Source: Melioribacter sp. (GTDB lineage Bacteria; Bacteroidota; Ignavibacteria; Ignavibacteriales; Melioribacteraceae). Taken from it: a stretch of 64,000 nt of DNA. The notes under the pieces were generated by a model that was given only the letters and a program-made list of their open reading frames with translations, had not been told where the DNA came from and ran no database searches. The stretch covers positions 1 to 64,000 of the forward strand of contig DYHW01000008.1 of NCBI GenBank assembly GCA_020723965.1, in the 5' to 3' direction. Positions 1 to 8,538 of the stretch are shown in pieces; position 1 is the first letter of the stretch, and the number at the start of each line of letters is the position of its first letter. A program made the translations under genes and the position numbers.

Positions 1-1095
1 CCGCTCGTTCCTCCTGCATTATTTGCTCGGACTCTGTAATAATACTCTGTTCCAGAGGTTAATCCGGTTACATTTGCTGTTAGAACATTTCCTACATCTT
101 TATTGTTGTAACCGGAAACATAATTTGAAAAATCTGATGCAGTTGGGACATCTAAAAAATATTTTGTTGCGCCTGATGAACTATTCCAATTTGCTGTAAA
201 GCCGGATGAAGTTACATTTGTTGCCGCTGCTGCAACCGGTGCATTTGGAATTGTTGTTAAGTTAATTGCATTGGAATTACCGCTCGTTCCGCCTTCATTA
301 TTTGCTCTAACTCGATAATAATACTCCGTTCCAGCGGTTAATCCGGTTACGTTTGCTGTTAGAGCATTGCCTACATCTTTATTCTCGTAACCGGAAACAT
401 AATTTGGAAAGTCTGATGCCGTTGAAACATCTAAAAAATATTTTGCTGCATCTGCCACACTTCCCCAATTAGCTGTAAAACTTGTTGTTGTAATATTTGT
501 TGCTGCTATAGCTACTGGCGCATCTAAAGCATTTGGCAGTGTCGTTAAGTTAATTACATTAGAATTACTGCTCGTTCCGCCTTCATTATTTGCTCTAACT
601 CGATAATAATACTCCGTTCCAGCGGTTAATCCGGTTACGTTTGCTGTTAGAGCATTGCCTACATCTTTATTCTCGTAACCGGAAACATAATTTGGAAAGT
701 CTGATGCCGTTGAAACATCTAAAAAATATTTTGCTGCGCCTGATGAACTTCCCCAATTTGCTGTAAAGCCGGATGATGTTACATTTGTTGCCGCTGCTGC
801 AACCGGTGCATTTGGAATTGTCGTTAAGTTAATTACATTGGAATTACTGTTCGTGCCGCCTTCATTATTTGCTCTAACTCGATAATAATACTCCGTTCCA
901 GCGGTTAATCCGGTTACGTTTGCTGTTAGAGCATTGCCTACATCTTTATTCTCGTAACCGGAAACATAATTTGGAAAGTCTGATGCCGTTGAAACATCTA
1001 AAAAATATTTTGCTGCATCTGCCACACTTCCCCAATTAGCTGTAAAACTTGTTGTTGTAATATTTGTTGCTGCTATTGCTACTGGCGCAGCCGGT
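1..1095 (-). repeat. Tandem Fn3-coding repeats in an alternating two-unit pattern
   Basis: The same segment recurs at about 4, 283, 571 and 850, with spacings of 279, 288 and 279 bp, all multiples of three. Two unit types alternate. One carries GCGCCTGATGAACT in its second half; the other carries GCATCTGCCACACTT. The higher-order period is therefore 567 bp. Near-identity at DNA level suggests recent duplication or ongoing homogenisation. Confidence 0.85.
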
Positions 1096-1904
1096 GGGGC
1101 TACAACAATAGAGATATTATCAAAAAAGGCTGTTTGGTTAGCTGCCGTTGAACCCTGCCAGTAAGCTCCCAAATAAGAAAGTGTGATTGAAGTATAAGTG
1201 TTATCAATAATAGTTCTTTGCGAAGTAAGTGTTCCGCTCGCTGGGTCTGCAAAAATCGTTGTTCCATCATTTCTCACAAAGAGTTCCCACTGATCATTAG
1301 AAGGATTATAAGTTACAACAACACTTAAATATTCTGCGCCAAAATCTGTCAATCCTGTAGTATTCGATTCAAGAATATTAGTCAACGTTCCTTGCAATCC
1401 ATTATTAAATTTTGCCAAACGTATTGGATCAGTTGCACCATTTTGCCCTAGTACAACAGCATAACCATTCCCTATTGTTGAGGCAGTTTGAGAAGTTGAA
1501 CCTAAGATAAATGCTACACCATAATTGCCTGGGCCAAATCCTGCAGGATCGATTCTTATTTGTCGCATATTAAACGACCAAGTTACCAAACTGGTATTTG
1601 ATTTTAATGTAGTATTATATGGAGAGTTAAACAATGATGTGCTATAATTAACATAAATCCATCCGTTAACGTTGGCAGTTGCCCCGGCATCATTTGTCAA
1701 TTCCAAAATATTATTATGAATTCTTGCACCCCAGTCATCTCCAGAGCGTGAAACTGTCCAAGAGGAGGCACCTATTGTTCCTGATGTTGAGTAAGAAGCA
1801 CTCTGACTGGAATTAAAATTATCGGAGAAAATGGTTGTCTGCCCCCAACTTTCACCTGCGAGGGAAACAATAATTATCACAAGAAATTGTAAAAGTTTTT
1901 TCAT
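1..1904 (-). CDS. Secreted fibronectin type III repeat protein (3' end beyond window)
   Basis: The frame is open from an ATG at 1904-1902 to the window edge, so the C-terminus is missing. Residues 1-21 form a signal peptide (MKK, hydrophobic core, small residues before Q). A region of about 230 residues that looks like a concanavalin/LamG-type jelly roll follows, rich in Asn, Ser and Thr. Then come tandem fibronectin-III modules of 93 or 96 residues, each with a TSFTANW-like strand and a YYYRVRA-like strand. Such proteins are usually exported to the cell surface and often end in a sorting domain, which cannot be checked here. Function is unknown; adhesion or polysaccharide binding is possible. 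Confidence is high for the ORF and the Fn3 modules, lower for the N-terminal fold. Confidence 0.85.
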   Translation of the reverse strand, partial: MKKLLQFLVIIIVSLAGESWGQTTIFSDNFNSSQSASYSTSGTIGASSWTVSRSGDDWGARIHNNILELTNDAGATANVNGWIYVNYSTSLFNSPYNTTLKSNTSLVTWSFNMRQIRIDPAGFGPGNYGVAFILGSTSQTASTIGNGYAVVLGQNGATDPIRLAKFNNGLQGTLTNILESNTTGLTDFGAEYLSVVVTYNPSNDQWELFVRNDGTTIFADPASGTLTSQRTIIDNTYTSITLSYLGAYWQGSTAANQTAFFDNISIVVAPPAAPVAIAATNITTTSFTANWGSVADAAKYFLDVSTASDFPNYVSGYENKDVGNALTANVTGLTAGTEYYYRVRANNEGGTNSNSNVINLTTIPNAPVAAAATNVTSSGFTANWGSSSGAAKYFLDVSTASDFPNYVSGYENKDVGNALTANVTGLTAGTEYYYRVRANNEGGTSSNSNVINLTTLPNALDAPVAIAATNITTTSFTANWGSVADAAKYFLDVSTASDFPNYVSGYENKDVGNALTANVTGLTAGTEYYYRVRANNEGGTSGNSNAINLTTIPNAPVAAAATNVTSSGFTANWNSSSGATKYFLDVPTASDFSNYVSGYNNKDVGNVLTANVTGLTSGTEYYYRVRANNAGGTS

Positions 1905-2134
1905 ATAACCTAGAGACAAATATTGTAAACTATATCTGCGTCAGTGAATAAAAAGTATAGCAAAAAAAGTAGAATAGAATTTCACTGTTATTGTAAAATT
2001 GCTAATTCACTTTAATAATATAATCACTAACCCCAAAAAAGAAAATTAGTTTGCACAATTATCAAAAAACGTTTTTTATAATTCGACTTTGTGTCTGCTT
2101 CCAATTAAATTTACAATTAGAAAGATATAATAAT

Positions 2135-2812
2135 ATGAAATTACCAAAACTGAGACTCTCTGCTGCTATACTTATATCAATTCTTATAGTAATTAACTAC
2201 GGCGAAGAATTGAACAAACTGTACGGCGGTGCTGCCGCTGCACAAACAAATGGCAAAATCAAAATGAACAAACAAAACAGATACGAAGTTATAACTTTTG
2301 GTGCGGGATGTTTTTGGTGCACAGAAGCAATATTTCAAAGATTAAAAGGAGTTGTAAAAGTTGAAAGCGGCTACAGCGGTGGAAACGTTCCAAACCCAAC
2401 TTACGAAGAAGTCTGTACTGGAAAAACCGGACATGCAGAAGTAGTGCAGATTATGTTTGATCCTGCGGTTATTTCGTTCACTCAATTATTGGAACTGTTT
2501 TTCAAAACACACGACCCAACAACTTTAAATAGACAAGGCGCAGATGTGGGAACCCAATACCGTTCTGTAATTTTTTATCACAACGAAGAGCAGAAAAAAA
2601 TTGCCGCTCTAGTTAAAAAAGAATTAGACTCGGCAAAAATTTGGAGAGACCCGATTGTAACCGAGATTAGACCATTCAAAAAATATTATAAAGCGGAAGA
2701 TTATCACCAGAATTATTATAACAATAATTCGACTCAGCCGTATTGCAGTTTTATAATTGGACCAAAGCTAGAAAAGCTCAAGAAGATTTTTACAGATAAA
2801 ATTAAAAAGTAG
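2135..2812 (+). CDS. msrA: Peptide-methionine (S)-S-oxide reductase MsrA, membrane-anchored or exported
   Basis: The protein reduces methionine-S-sulfoxide in proteins. The catalytic GCFWCTE motif, the YSGG loop, the TGHAEVVQ segment and the [18 protein letters not shown] segment are all present and diagnostic. An ATG at 2135 after an AT-rich leader is preferred to the upstream TTG at 2051; it gives about 225 residues with an N-terminal hydrophobic stretch ([11 protein letters not shown]), suggesting export or anchoring. An internal ATG at 2264 would give a cytosolic form that starts just before the catalytic domain. The gene stands alone between a divergent Fn3 gene and the tRNA-Asn/GIY-YIG array. 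Confidence 0.9.
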   Translation: MKLPKLRLSAAILISILIVINYGEELNKLYGGAAAAQTNGKIKMNKQNRYEVITFGAGCFWCTEAIFQRLKGVVKVESGYSGGNVPNPTYEEVCTGKTGHAEVVQIMFDPAVISFTQLLELFFKTHDPTTLNRQGADVGTQYRSVIFYHNEEQKKIAALVKKELDSAKIWRDPIVTEIRPFKKYYKAEDYHQNYYNNNSTQPYCSFIIGPKLEKLKKIFTDKIKK

Positions 2813-2835
2813 ATACAGAATAGACATCCAAATCC

Positions 2836-2961
2836 CTACATTGACATAAACTCATTCTCTTTGGTGTTATGATATTCTAATCTCCGATTAGCATTCTCTG
2901 ATATGCCAACATAATATTTAGCGGTCGTTTTCGATTTCAATATGTAAAGGCAGTGGCTCAT
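2836..2961 (-). pseudogene. Truncated third copy of the GIY-YIG ORF
   Basis: From the ATG at 2961 the reading matches the two intact downstream copies for about 36 residues (MSHCLYILKS, YYVGISENANRR, LEYHNTKE), then diverges and stops at 2836 after 41 codons. The C-terminal half, with the expected catalytic glutamate region, is gone. It is the most decayed unit of the array. Confidence 0.75.
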
Positions 2962-2969
2962 ATAACGAA

Positions 2970-2995
2970 AAAGCCCTAATTATTTTTAGGGCTTT
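2970..2995 (-). terminator. Hairpin terminator, array copy 1
   Basis: AAGCCCTAA and TTAGGGCTT form a stem, with T-rich sequence on both sides. The same hairpin lies between each tRNA-Asn 3' half and the following GIY-YIG ORF. Confidence 0.65.
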
Positions 2996-3003
2996 ATTTT
3001 TCG

Positions 3004-3056
3004 CTCCGCGGGCAGGGATCGAACCTGCAACCCGACATATGTCGGGATAACAGCCG
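3004..3056 (-). pseudogene. tRNA-Asn 3'-half remnant with inserted palindrome (copy 1)
   Basis: On the minus strand the remnant runs from CGGCTGTTA, at the anticodon stem-loop, to the acceptor end GCCCGCGGAG, matching the intact tRNA at 3725-3796. The 3' anticodon stem and variable region are replaced by the palindrome at 3031-3047. The 5' half is absent, so it cannot make a tRNA. It abuts the stop codon of the GIY-YIG ORF at 3059. Confidence 0.75.
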
Positions 3057-3058
3057 AA

Positions 3059-3316
3059 TTATATTTCAATTTCTTTTTCGATCAACTTCTCTATCATCAC
3101 TATGCTTTTCCATCCTTTAATTTTCTTTTCAGCTATTTGTGCTTCATTTTTTGAATCATATTCTTTTTGATATACTATTTCCCAGGGCCTATATCTCGAT
3201 GTAAACCCTTTCTCTTTTGTGTTATGATATTCTAATCTCCGATTAGCATTCTCTGATATGCCAACATAATATTTAGCGGTCGTTTTCGACTTCAATATGT
3301 AAAGGTAGTGGCTCAT
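3059..3316 (-). CDS. GIY-YIG nuclease-family protein, tandem copy 2
   Basis: The 85-residue protein is a single GIY-YIG domain of the UPF0213/YhbQ type. It carries YLYILKS, then YYVGIS (the GIY and YIG strands), NRRLEYHN, with the conserved Arg, and RPWEIVYQKEY. It is nearly identical to the copy at 3424-3681. The ATG at 3316 follows a terminator hairpin and a tRNA-Asn 3'-half remnant, so any expression would need readthrough or an internal promoter. Proteins of this family are putative DNA-structure nucleases; no specific role is established. Near-identity of the copies implies recent duplication. Confidence 0.75.
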   Translation of the reverse strand: MSHYLYILKSKTTAKYYVGISENANRRLEYHNTKEKGFTSRYRPWEIVYQKEYDSKNEAQIAEKKIKGWKSIVMIEKLIEKEIEI

Positions 3317-3326
3317 TATAACGAAA

Positions 3327-3352
3327 AAGCCCTAATTATTTTTAGGGCTTTA
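3327..3352 (-). terminator. Hairpin terminator, array copy 2
   Basis: Same AAGCCCTAA/TTAGGGCTT hairpin as at 2970 and 3690. It lies between the second tRNA-Asn remnant and the GIY-YIG ORF that starts at 3316. Confidence 0.65.
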
Positions 3353-3359
3353 TTTTTCG

Positions 3360-3421
3360 CTCCGCGGTCCCGACCTGTCGGGATCGAACCTGCATCCCGA
3401 CATACTTCGGGATAACAGCCA
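3360..3421 (-). pseudogene. tRNA-Asn 3'-half remnant with two inserted palindromes (copy 2)
   Basis: Like copy 1 it starts at GGCTGTTA and ends with the acceptor strand, but two CCCGAC/GTCGGG-type palindromes are present. One at 3368-3383 replaces part of the T-stem and acceptor junction; one at 3395-3412 replaces the 3' anticodon stem. It abuts the stop of the GIY-YIG ORF at 3424. Confidence 0.75.
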
Positions 3422-3423
3422 CG

Positions 3424-3681
3424 TTATATTTCAATTTCTTTTTCGATCAGCTTTTCTACCATCACTCTGCTTTTCCATCCTTTAATTTTCTTTTCAGCTA
3501 TTTGTGCTTCATTTTTGGAATCGTATTCTTTTTGATATACTATTTCCCATGGCCTATATCTCGATGTAAACCCTTTCTCTTTTGTGTTATGATATTCTAA
3601 TCTCCGATTAGCATTTTCTGATATGCCAACATAATATTTAGCTGTCGTTTTCGATTTCAATATGTAAAGGTAGTGGCTCAT
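3424..3681 (-). CDS. GIY-YIG nuclease-family protein, tandem copy 3
   Basis: This 85-residue copy differs from the one at 3059-3316 by only about two residues near the C-terminus (WKSRVMVEKL instead of WKSIVMIEKL). GIY-YIG landmarks are LYILKS, YYVGIS, NRRLEYHN and the WEIVYQ strand. It lies directly downstream of the intact tRNA-Asn and its terminator, which makes it the likely parental copy. The start ATG is at 3681, with no strong Shine-Dalgarno site. It may belong to an element associated with the tRNA gene. Confidence 0.75.
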   Translation of the reverse strand: MSHYLYILKSKTTAKYYVGISENANRRLEYHNTKEKGFTSRYRPWEIVYQKEYDSKNEAQIAEKKIKGWKSRVMVEKLIEKEIEI

Positions 3682-3689
3682 ATAACGAA

Positions 3690-3715
3690 AAAGCCCTAAT
3701 TATTTTTAGGGCTTT
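3690..3715 (-). terminator. Terminator of the intact tRNA-Asn
   Basis: The AAGCCCTAA/TTAGGGCTT stem with flanking T-rich tracts lies 9 nt past the tRNA 3' end on the minus strand. Confidence 0.7.
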
Positions 3716-3724
3716 ACTTTTTCG

Positions 3725-3796
3725 CTCCGCGGGCAGGGATCGAACCTGCAACCCTGCGGTTAACAGCCGCATGCTCTACCATTGAGCTACCGCGGA
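3725..3796 (-). tRNA. tRNA-Asn (GUU)
   Basis: A complete 72-nt cloverleaf can be drawn. The acceptor stem is TCCGCGG with CCGCGGA, and the discriminator is G. The D-arm is GCTC/GAGC. The anticodon stem is TGCGG/CCGCA around the loop CTGTTAA, giving anticodon GTT. The T-arm is GCAGG-TTCGATC-CCTGC. CCA is not encoded. It is the only intact member of the array. Confidence 0.93.
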
Positions 3797-3819
3797 ATTC
3801 AATCTCTATTTTTTTTGGC

Positions 3820-3873
3820 AGCTCTGTGGTTAACATCCCGACTTGTCGGGATATACCATTGAGCTACCGCGGA
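3820..3873 (-). pseudogene. tRNA-Asn 5'-half remnant with inserted palindrome
   Basis: On the minus strand the first 20 nt (acceptor strand and D-arm) match the intact tRNA-Asn. The next part is replaced by the palindrome at 3836-3851, followed by a partial anticodon-loop match (TTAACCACAG). There is no T-arm or 3' acceptor strand, so it cannot fold as a tRNA. Confidence 0.65.
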
Positions 3874-4127
3874 ATAAATTTGCGGCGTAAAAATAGATTT
3901 TGATTCCTCTTTTGTCAAGTCTAAGTAGAATTTATTTTAAAGGCAATCTTCTTTTTCAGTTAAGATAAACTTCTTGCTGTCTATTGAAAGAAATTCATTA
4001 CATTTTATTCGAAGTTATTTCTAAAACTTTACTTTTGTCTTTTTTTTGCATTAAATAGCAGTTATAAATGAGAATTAACTTACAAATTTATTGTTGAACA
4101 AGTGGTTTCATCTTGAAGGAAAAATTT

Positions 4128-5807
4128 ATGAGCTTTCAGAATTTAAAAAAGAAAGTACAAGAATCATATAGCAATTGGGCAAAAAATATTTATCAAAAAA
4201 CTATTTTAAAATTCCCTGAGCGTCAAAAAGAATTTACAACTCAATCTTTCAAACCAGTAAAAGCGCTCTATACACCACTAGATAACGAACTTGAGAATTA
4301 CGATGAGAAATTGGGATATCCTGGGCTTTATCCATTTACACGTGGAATTCAACCTACAATGTACCGCGGTAGACTTTGGACAATGAGGCAATATGCTGGT
4401 TTTGGAACTGCAAAAGAATCTAACGAAAGGTACCGCTATTTGCTTGCACAAGGGCAGAGCGGACTATCAGTCGCCTTCGATCTTCCAACGCAGATCGGTT
4501 TCGACAGCGACGACCCGATGGCGCTTGGTGAAGTAGGAAAAGTTGGCGTTGCTATTGACACGCTTGCAGATATGGAAATACTTTTTGATCAAATACCGAT
4601 CGATAAAGTATCTACATCGATGACAATAAATGCCCCGGCTGCCATTTTATTGGCAATGTATATTGCAGTTGCTGAAAAGCAAGGCGTTAGCAAAGAAAAA
4701 ATAAGCGGAACTATTCAAAACGATATTTTAAAAGAATATATAGCGCGCGGCACTTACATTTTTCCTCCCAAACCTTCCATGCGGCTGATTACAAATATTT
4801 TTGAGTTCTGCTCAAAAGAAGTTCCGCGGTGGAACACAATTTCGATTTCAGGTTATCATATTCGGGAAGCAGGCTCAACGGCAGCACAAGAAGTTGGGTT
4901 TACTCTTGCGGATGGAATTGCCTACGTTGAAGCAGCAATACAAGCAGGATTAGATGTTGATGAATTTGCAGGACAGCTTTCATTTTTCTTTAATGCGCAC
5001 AATGATCTGCTCGAAGAAGTTGCAAAGTATCGTGCCGCTCGTCGTTTGTGGGCAAAGATAATGAAAGTGAAGTTCTGTGCAAAGAAAGATAAATCGCAAA
5101 TGCTGCGCTTCCATACTCAGACGGCTGGATCATCTCTAACAGCTCAACAAATTGATAATAATATCATCCGTGTTACTATTCAAACTCTTGCAGCCGTTCT
5201 TGGCGGAACTCAAAGTTTGCATACAAACTCGCGCGATGAAGCCCTTGCTCTTCCTACCGAAGATTCTGTTAAGATAGCGCTCCGCACTCAACACATTGTA
5301 GCTCATGAAAGCGGTCTTGCAAATACAATCGATCCTCTTGCCGGCTCCTTTTATCTTGAAGCGCTTACCAATCAGATTGAAAAAGAAGCCGAAGAGTACA
5401 TAAAAAAAATTGATTCGATTGGCGGCATGTCAACCGCAATTGAATCCGGTTATGTTCAAACAGAAATTCAAAAATCTGCTTATCAATTTCAGAAAGAAGT
5501 TGAACGCGGAGAAAGAATTGTTGTTGGAGTGAACAAATTTAAAGAGAATGATGAATACGTTGGCAATCTCTTAAAAATTGATGAAGCAATACAGCAAGAG
5601 CAAATCGTTTTGTTAAATAAAGTGCGGGCTCTAAGAAATAACGAAGAAGTGAAATTGAAATTGAATACACTCAAAGAAGCCGCAGAGGGAACGGCTAATC
5701 TAATCCCTTTCATTCTAGATGCCGTAAAATCTTATTCATCTATTGGAGAAATTTGCGGCACACTTAGAAGCGTTTTCGGAGAGTATAAAGAACAAGTTAC
5801 AATCTAA
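4128..5807 (+). CDS. Methylmalonyl-CoA mutase, large (catalytic) chain without B12 domain
   Basis: The enzyme interconverts methylmalonyl-CoA and succinyl-CoA in propionate metabolism. It shows the acyl-CoA mutase signature ([48 protein letters not shown], the SGYHIREAG segment, and [10 protein letters not shown]). At about 559 residues it covers only the TIM-barrel chain. The C-terminal cobalamin-binding domain with a DxHxxG motif is absent, so a separate small chain must exist; none is encoded in this window. An ATG at 4128 with GAAGGA upstream is preferred to the TTG at 4113. The epimerase follows 88 bp downstream. A related mutase such as an isobutyryl-CoA mutase large chain cannot be excluded. 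Confidence 0.88.
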   Translation: MSFQNLKKKVQESYSNWAKNIYQKTILKFPERQKEFTTQSFKPVKALYTPLDNELENYDEKLGYPGLYPFTRGIQPTMYRGRLWTMRQYAGFGTAKESNERYRYLLAQGQSGLSVAFDLPTQIGFDSDDPMALGEVGKVGVAIDTLADMEILFDQIPIDKVSTSMTINAPAAILLAMYIAVAEKQGVSKEKISGTIQNDILKEYIARGTYIFPPKPSMRLITNIFEFCSKEVPRWNTISISGYHIREAGSTAAQEVGFTLADGIAYVEAAIQAGLDVDEFAGQLSFFFNAHNDLLEEVAKYRAARRLWAKIMKVKFCAKKDKSQMLRFHTQTAGSSLTAQQIDNNIIRVTIQTLAAVLGGTQSLHTNSRDEALALPTEDSVKIALRTQHIVAHESGLANTIDPLAGSFYLEALTNQIEKEAEEYIKKIDSIGGMSTAIESGYVQTEIQKSAYQFQKEVERGERIVVGVNKFKENDEYVGNLLKIDEAIQQEQIVLLNKVRALRNNEEVKLKLNTLKEAAEGTANLIPFILDAVKSYSSIGEICGTLRSVFGEYKEQVTI

Positions 5808-5818
5808 TGTTTAATATT

Positions 5819-5848
5819 TATCGAAAGAACAATCATCGATAGATTTTT
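5819..5848 (+). terminator. Weak hairpin after the mutase gene
   Basis: TATCGA and TCGATA flank an 11-nt loop and are followed by ATTTTTTC. The stem is only six pairs, so it may attenuate rather than fully terminate before the epimerase gene. Confidence 0.4.
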
Positions 5849-5895
5849 TCTATATTAAAAAGTATTTTTTTATATATAAACTAAATGGAGTTGTA

Positions 5896-6306
5896 ATGGA
5901 ATTAACACATATTGAACATATAGGAATAGCAGTAAAAAATTTAGAAGAAGCAATAAAATATTACGAAGACGTACTGGGGTTAAAATGTTACACCATTGAA
6001 GAAATAAGAAGTCAAAAAACTAGAACAGCTTTTTTTAAAATTGGGCAAACTAAAATTGAACTTCTAGAATCTACAGAACCATATGGTCCAATTGGAAGAT
6101 TCATAGAGAATAAAGGGGAAGGGATACATCATATTGCATTTGCGGTTAACAACCTAAAAGATGCCCTAAAAGAAGCTGCTTCAAAAGGAATACAGCTAAT
6201 AGACACCGAATCTAAAAAAGGCGGCGATAACTTAGAAATTGCATTCCTTCATCCTAAATCTACAAGAGGAGTGCTAACCGAATTATGTGAACAGCAAAAA
6301 GAGTAG
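5896..6306 (+). CDS. mce: Methylmalonyl-CoA epimerase
   Basis: A 136-residue vicinal-oxygen-chelate (glyoxalase-like) protein. It begins HIEHIGIAVKNLEEAIKYY and carries KIELLES, GEGIHHIAFAV and HPKSTRGVLTELCE, with the His and Glu metal ligands of the family. It converts the S and R epimers of methylmalonyl-CoA, supplying the mutase encoded just upstream. The ATG follows a GGAG site (AAATGGAGTTGTAATG). Length is typical of the family. Confidence 0.92.
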   Translation: MELTHIEHIGIAVKNLEEAIKYYEDVLGLKCYTIEEIRSQKTRTAFFKIGQTKIELLESTEPYGPIGRFIENKGEGIHHIAFAVNNLKDALKEAASKGIQLIDTESKKGGDNLEIAFLHPKSTRGVLTELCEQQKE

Positions 6307-6493
6307 AGATATATTCTAAAGAAGTATTTCTTCTTTATGAACGTTACATATCCTTATCCTTTCCCCTTAACTAGCTCTTGCTAGAATTTGTTTGTTGTCT
6401 AATAATATTATTTTCAAAATAATTCTAGAGTCAAATTTTGATAATGTTCCCGTCTTAAGTTCCTTTTCATAGAGCCAGAAGAAAATTTTTTTC

Positions 6494-6527
6494 TATATAT
6501 TGCAAACAAATTTCTACAAAGTGGAGG
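6494..6527 (+). promoter_or_regulatory. Possible -10 region and strong ribosome site of the C69 peptidase
   Basis: TATATATTGC at 6494-6503 resembles a -10/-7 element, and GGAGG at 6523-6527 lies 7 nt before the ATG at 6535. The RBS is clear; the promoter is a guess from composition. Confidence 0.35.
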
Positions 6528-6534
6528 AATACAA

Positions 6535-8349
6535 ATGAAAAAAATTATTATCTCTTTTATGATAATTTTTATTTCTTTAATGATTTATAGCGAGCAAAAT
6601 GCTTGCACCAATTTTATTGTAACAAAAGGGGCATCAAAAAACGGCGCTACTATGATCTCTTACACTGCAGATTCTTATGAGCTGTACGGAGAACTTTATT
6701 ACTTTCCGGCAGCAAAGTATCCCGCGGGTACATGGTTAGATATTTACGAGTGGGACACCGGTAAATATTTAGGTAAGATTAAACAGGCTCTTCAGACTTA
6801 TAATGTTGTTGGCAATATGAATGAGCATCAGCTTGTTATTGGCGAAACAACTTTTGGAGGAAGAAGTGAACTAATTAACAAAAAGGGAATTTTGGATTAC
6901 GGCAGTTTAATATATATAACATTGCAAAGAGCAAGAACCGCGCGCGAAGCTATTAAAATTATGACCGACTTGGTAGAAGAATACGGCTACTACAGTTCCG
7001 GCGAATCTTTTTCTATTGGCGACCCAAATGAAGCTTGGATTTTAGAGATGATCGGCAAAGGGGAAGGCAACAAAGGAGCGGTTTGGGCTGCTGTAAGAAT
7101 TCCAGACGGATATGTTTCTGGTCATGCCAACCACGCAAGAATTACACAATTTACTTTGAATGATCCGCTAAATTGTATCTATTCAAAAGATGTAATTTCA
7201 TTTGCGCGCCAAATGGGTTACTTCAACGGCAAAGATGAAGAGTTTAGTTTTTCAGATACCTACGCTCCGCTTGAATTCGGAAAAATAAGATTTTGCGAAG
7301 GACGCGTTTGGTCTATGTTCAGAAGAGTTAATTCTTCTATGGAAAAATATATTTCTTATATCAAGTGCGAAAATTTAGAGAGAATGCCTCTTTACATTAA
7401 ACCAGATCAAAAACTTTCTCTTCAAGACGTAATGCAAATTATGAGAGACCACTATGAAGGGACAGAATTCGATATGACAAAAGGAGTTGCCGCTGGTGCT
7501 TATGGTATGCCTTATCGCTGGAGACCTTTAACATGGGAATACAAAGGAGAAACTTATTTTGGTGAGCGCCCCATCTCTACACCTCAAACAGGATTTTCCT
7601 TCATCACACAATCAAGAGCGGACCTGCCGAATGAAATCGGCGGTGTAATTTGGTTCGGTGTTGATGATTCTTACATGACAGTTTGGACTCCGCTCTATTC
7701 TTCAATGAGAAAAGTGCCGTACAATTTTCAGCAAGGTCTTGGTTCGTTATCTCAATTCAATTGGGATTCTGCTTTTTGGGTTTTCAATTTTGTATCAAAC
7801 TTTGCCTACCCAAGATACAGCTTGATAATAAACGATATTAAAGCTGCACAAAATGAGCTCGAAGGGAAATTTTTATCTGAGCAGGATGGCATAGAAAAAA
7901 ATGCATTGGCTATGTACAAAAATTCTCCTACTCAAGCCGTAGAATATCTCACAAATTATTCGCTTGAAATGGCTAATCTTACTTACAAAAGATGGAAAAA
8001 ATTAAGCGAGGATTTAATTGTAAAATATATGGACGGTGTTGTTAAAAACGAGTACTTTAAACCGATCAGCGTTGGATACCCTGAAGATTTTAAGAAAAAA
8101 ATAGTTGAAGAGAGTGGCGACTTATTGAAAGTAAAAAAACATCCGCAATTCATAAAAAATGAGTATGCTGATTTGATTAGAAGAGCGGATAATTTATTAA
8201 AGCAGAAAAAATATGCCGAAGCTAAAGAGAGTTACGATAAAGCCGTTAAACTTATGCCAAGCGAAGAATATCCCAAAAAGAAAAGTGAACAGCTTGCAAA
8301 AATTTTGGGTGAAATTGATAATCTTCATCATAATTTGTTGAGCGAATAA
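6535..8349 (+). CDS. Exported C69-family dipeptidase
   Basis: The 604-residue protein starts with a signal peptide (MKKIIISFMIIFISLMIYS) directly followed by ACTNFIV. Cys24 matches the N-terminal nucleophile of peptidase family C69, exposed by removal of the leader. NHARITQF and the GEGNKGAVWAAVRIPDGY region also fit the family. The C-terminal about 50 residues (AKESYDKAVKLMP) resemble a TPR-like helical tail. The likely role is periplasmic cleavage of di- or small peptides. A clear GGAGG lies 7 nt before the start. It is a single gene ended by the terminator at 8386. Confidence 0.85.
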   Translation: MKKIIISFMIIFISLMIYSEQNACTNFIVTKGASKNGATMISYTADSYELYGELYYFPAAKYPAGTWLDIYEWDTGKYLGKIKQALQTYNVVGNMNEHQLVIGETTFGGRSELINKKGILDYGSLIYITLQRARTAREAIKIMTDLVEEYGYYSSGESFSIGDPNEAWILEMIGKGEGNKGAVWAAVRIPDGYVSGHANHARITQFTLNDPLNCIYSKDVISFARQMGYFNGKDEEFSFSDTYAPLEFGKIRFCEGRVWSMFRRVNSSMEKYISYIKCENLERMPLYIKPDQKLSLQDVMQIMRDHYEGTEFDMTKGVAAGAYGMPYRWRPLTWEYKGETYFGERPISTPQTGFSFITQSRADLPNEIGGVIWFGVDDSYMTVWTPLYSSMRKVPYNFQQGLGSLSQFNWDSAFWVFNFVSNFAYPRYSLIINDIKAAQNELEGKFLSEQDGIEKNALAMYKNSPTQAVEYLTNYSLEMANLTYKRWKKLSEDLIVKYMDGVVKNEYFKPISVGYPEDFKKKIVEESGDLLKVKKHPQFIKNEYADLIRRADNLLKQKKYAEAKESYDKAVKLMPSEEYPKKKSEQLAKILGEIDNLHHNLLSE

Positions 8350-8385
8350 CTGATAAATTTTTCTCCAATTTACTCTTATTATTTT

Positions 8386-8415
8386 GGGGCGAGCTTTACT
8401 CGCCCCTTCTTTTTT
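8386..8415 (+). terminator. Rho-independent terminator after the C69 peptidase
   Basis: GGGGCGAG, a short loop and CTCGCCCC form a GC-rich stem followed by TTCTTTTTT. Confidence 0.85.
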
Positions 8416-8538
8416 CCTACACACCTGCTGATATTTCCAAACTCGAAGCCAAAATAAATGTTAAGGCAGCAAAACCTATAAATTATAGACAACAGTTTGC
8501 AGAATTACTTATTTTTTAAAAAACAAAAGCATAAAATC

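Larger units (their letters stand above)
2836..3796 (-). repeat. Tandem array: tRNA-Asn 3' half + terminator + GIY-YIG ORF
   Basis: Three units follow one another on the minus strand. The first starts in the intact tRNA-Asn, the other two in tRNA remnants. The ORF starts lie at 3681, 3316 and 2961, so the period is 365 and 355 bp. Each ORF end runs directly into the anticodon region of the next tRNA remnant, so the unit boundary lies at the anticodon stem. Confidence 0.8.

Noticed and set aside
1..1095. Regular repeats resembling a CRISPR array
   Set aside because: Units are 279-288 bp, in frame and code for Fn3 domains; there are no short repeats with unique spacers.
3820..3873. A second functional tRNA-Asn gene
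   Set aside because: Only the 5' part matches; the T-arm and 3' acceptor strand are missing and a palindrome interrupts it.
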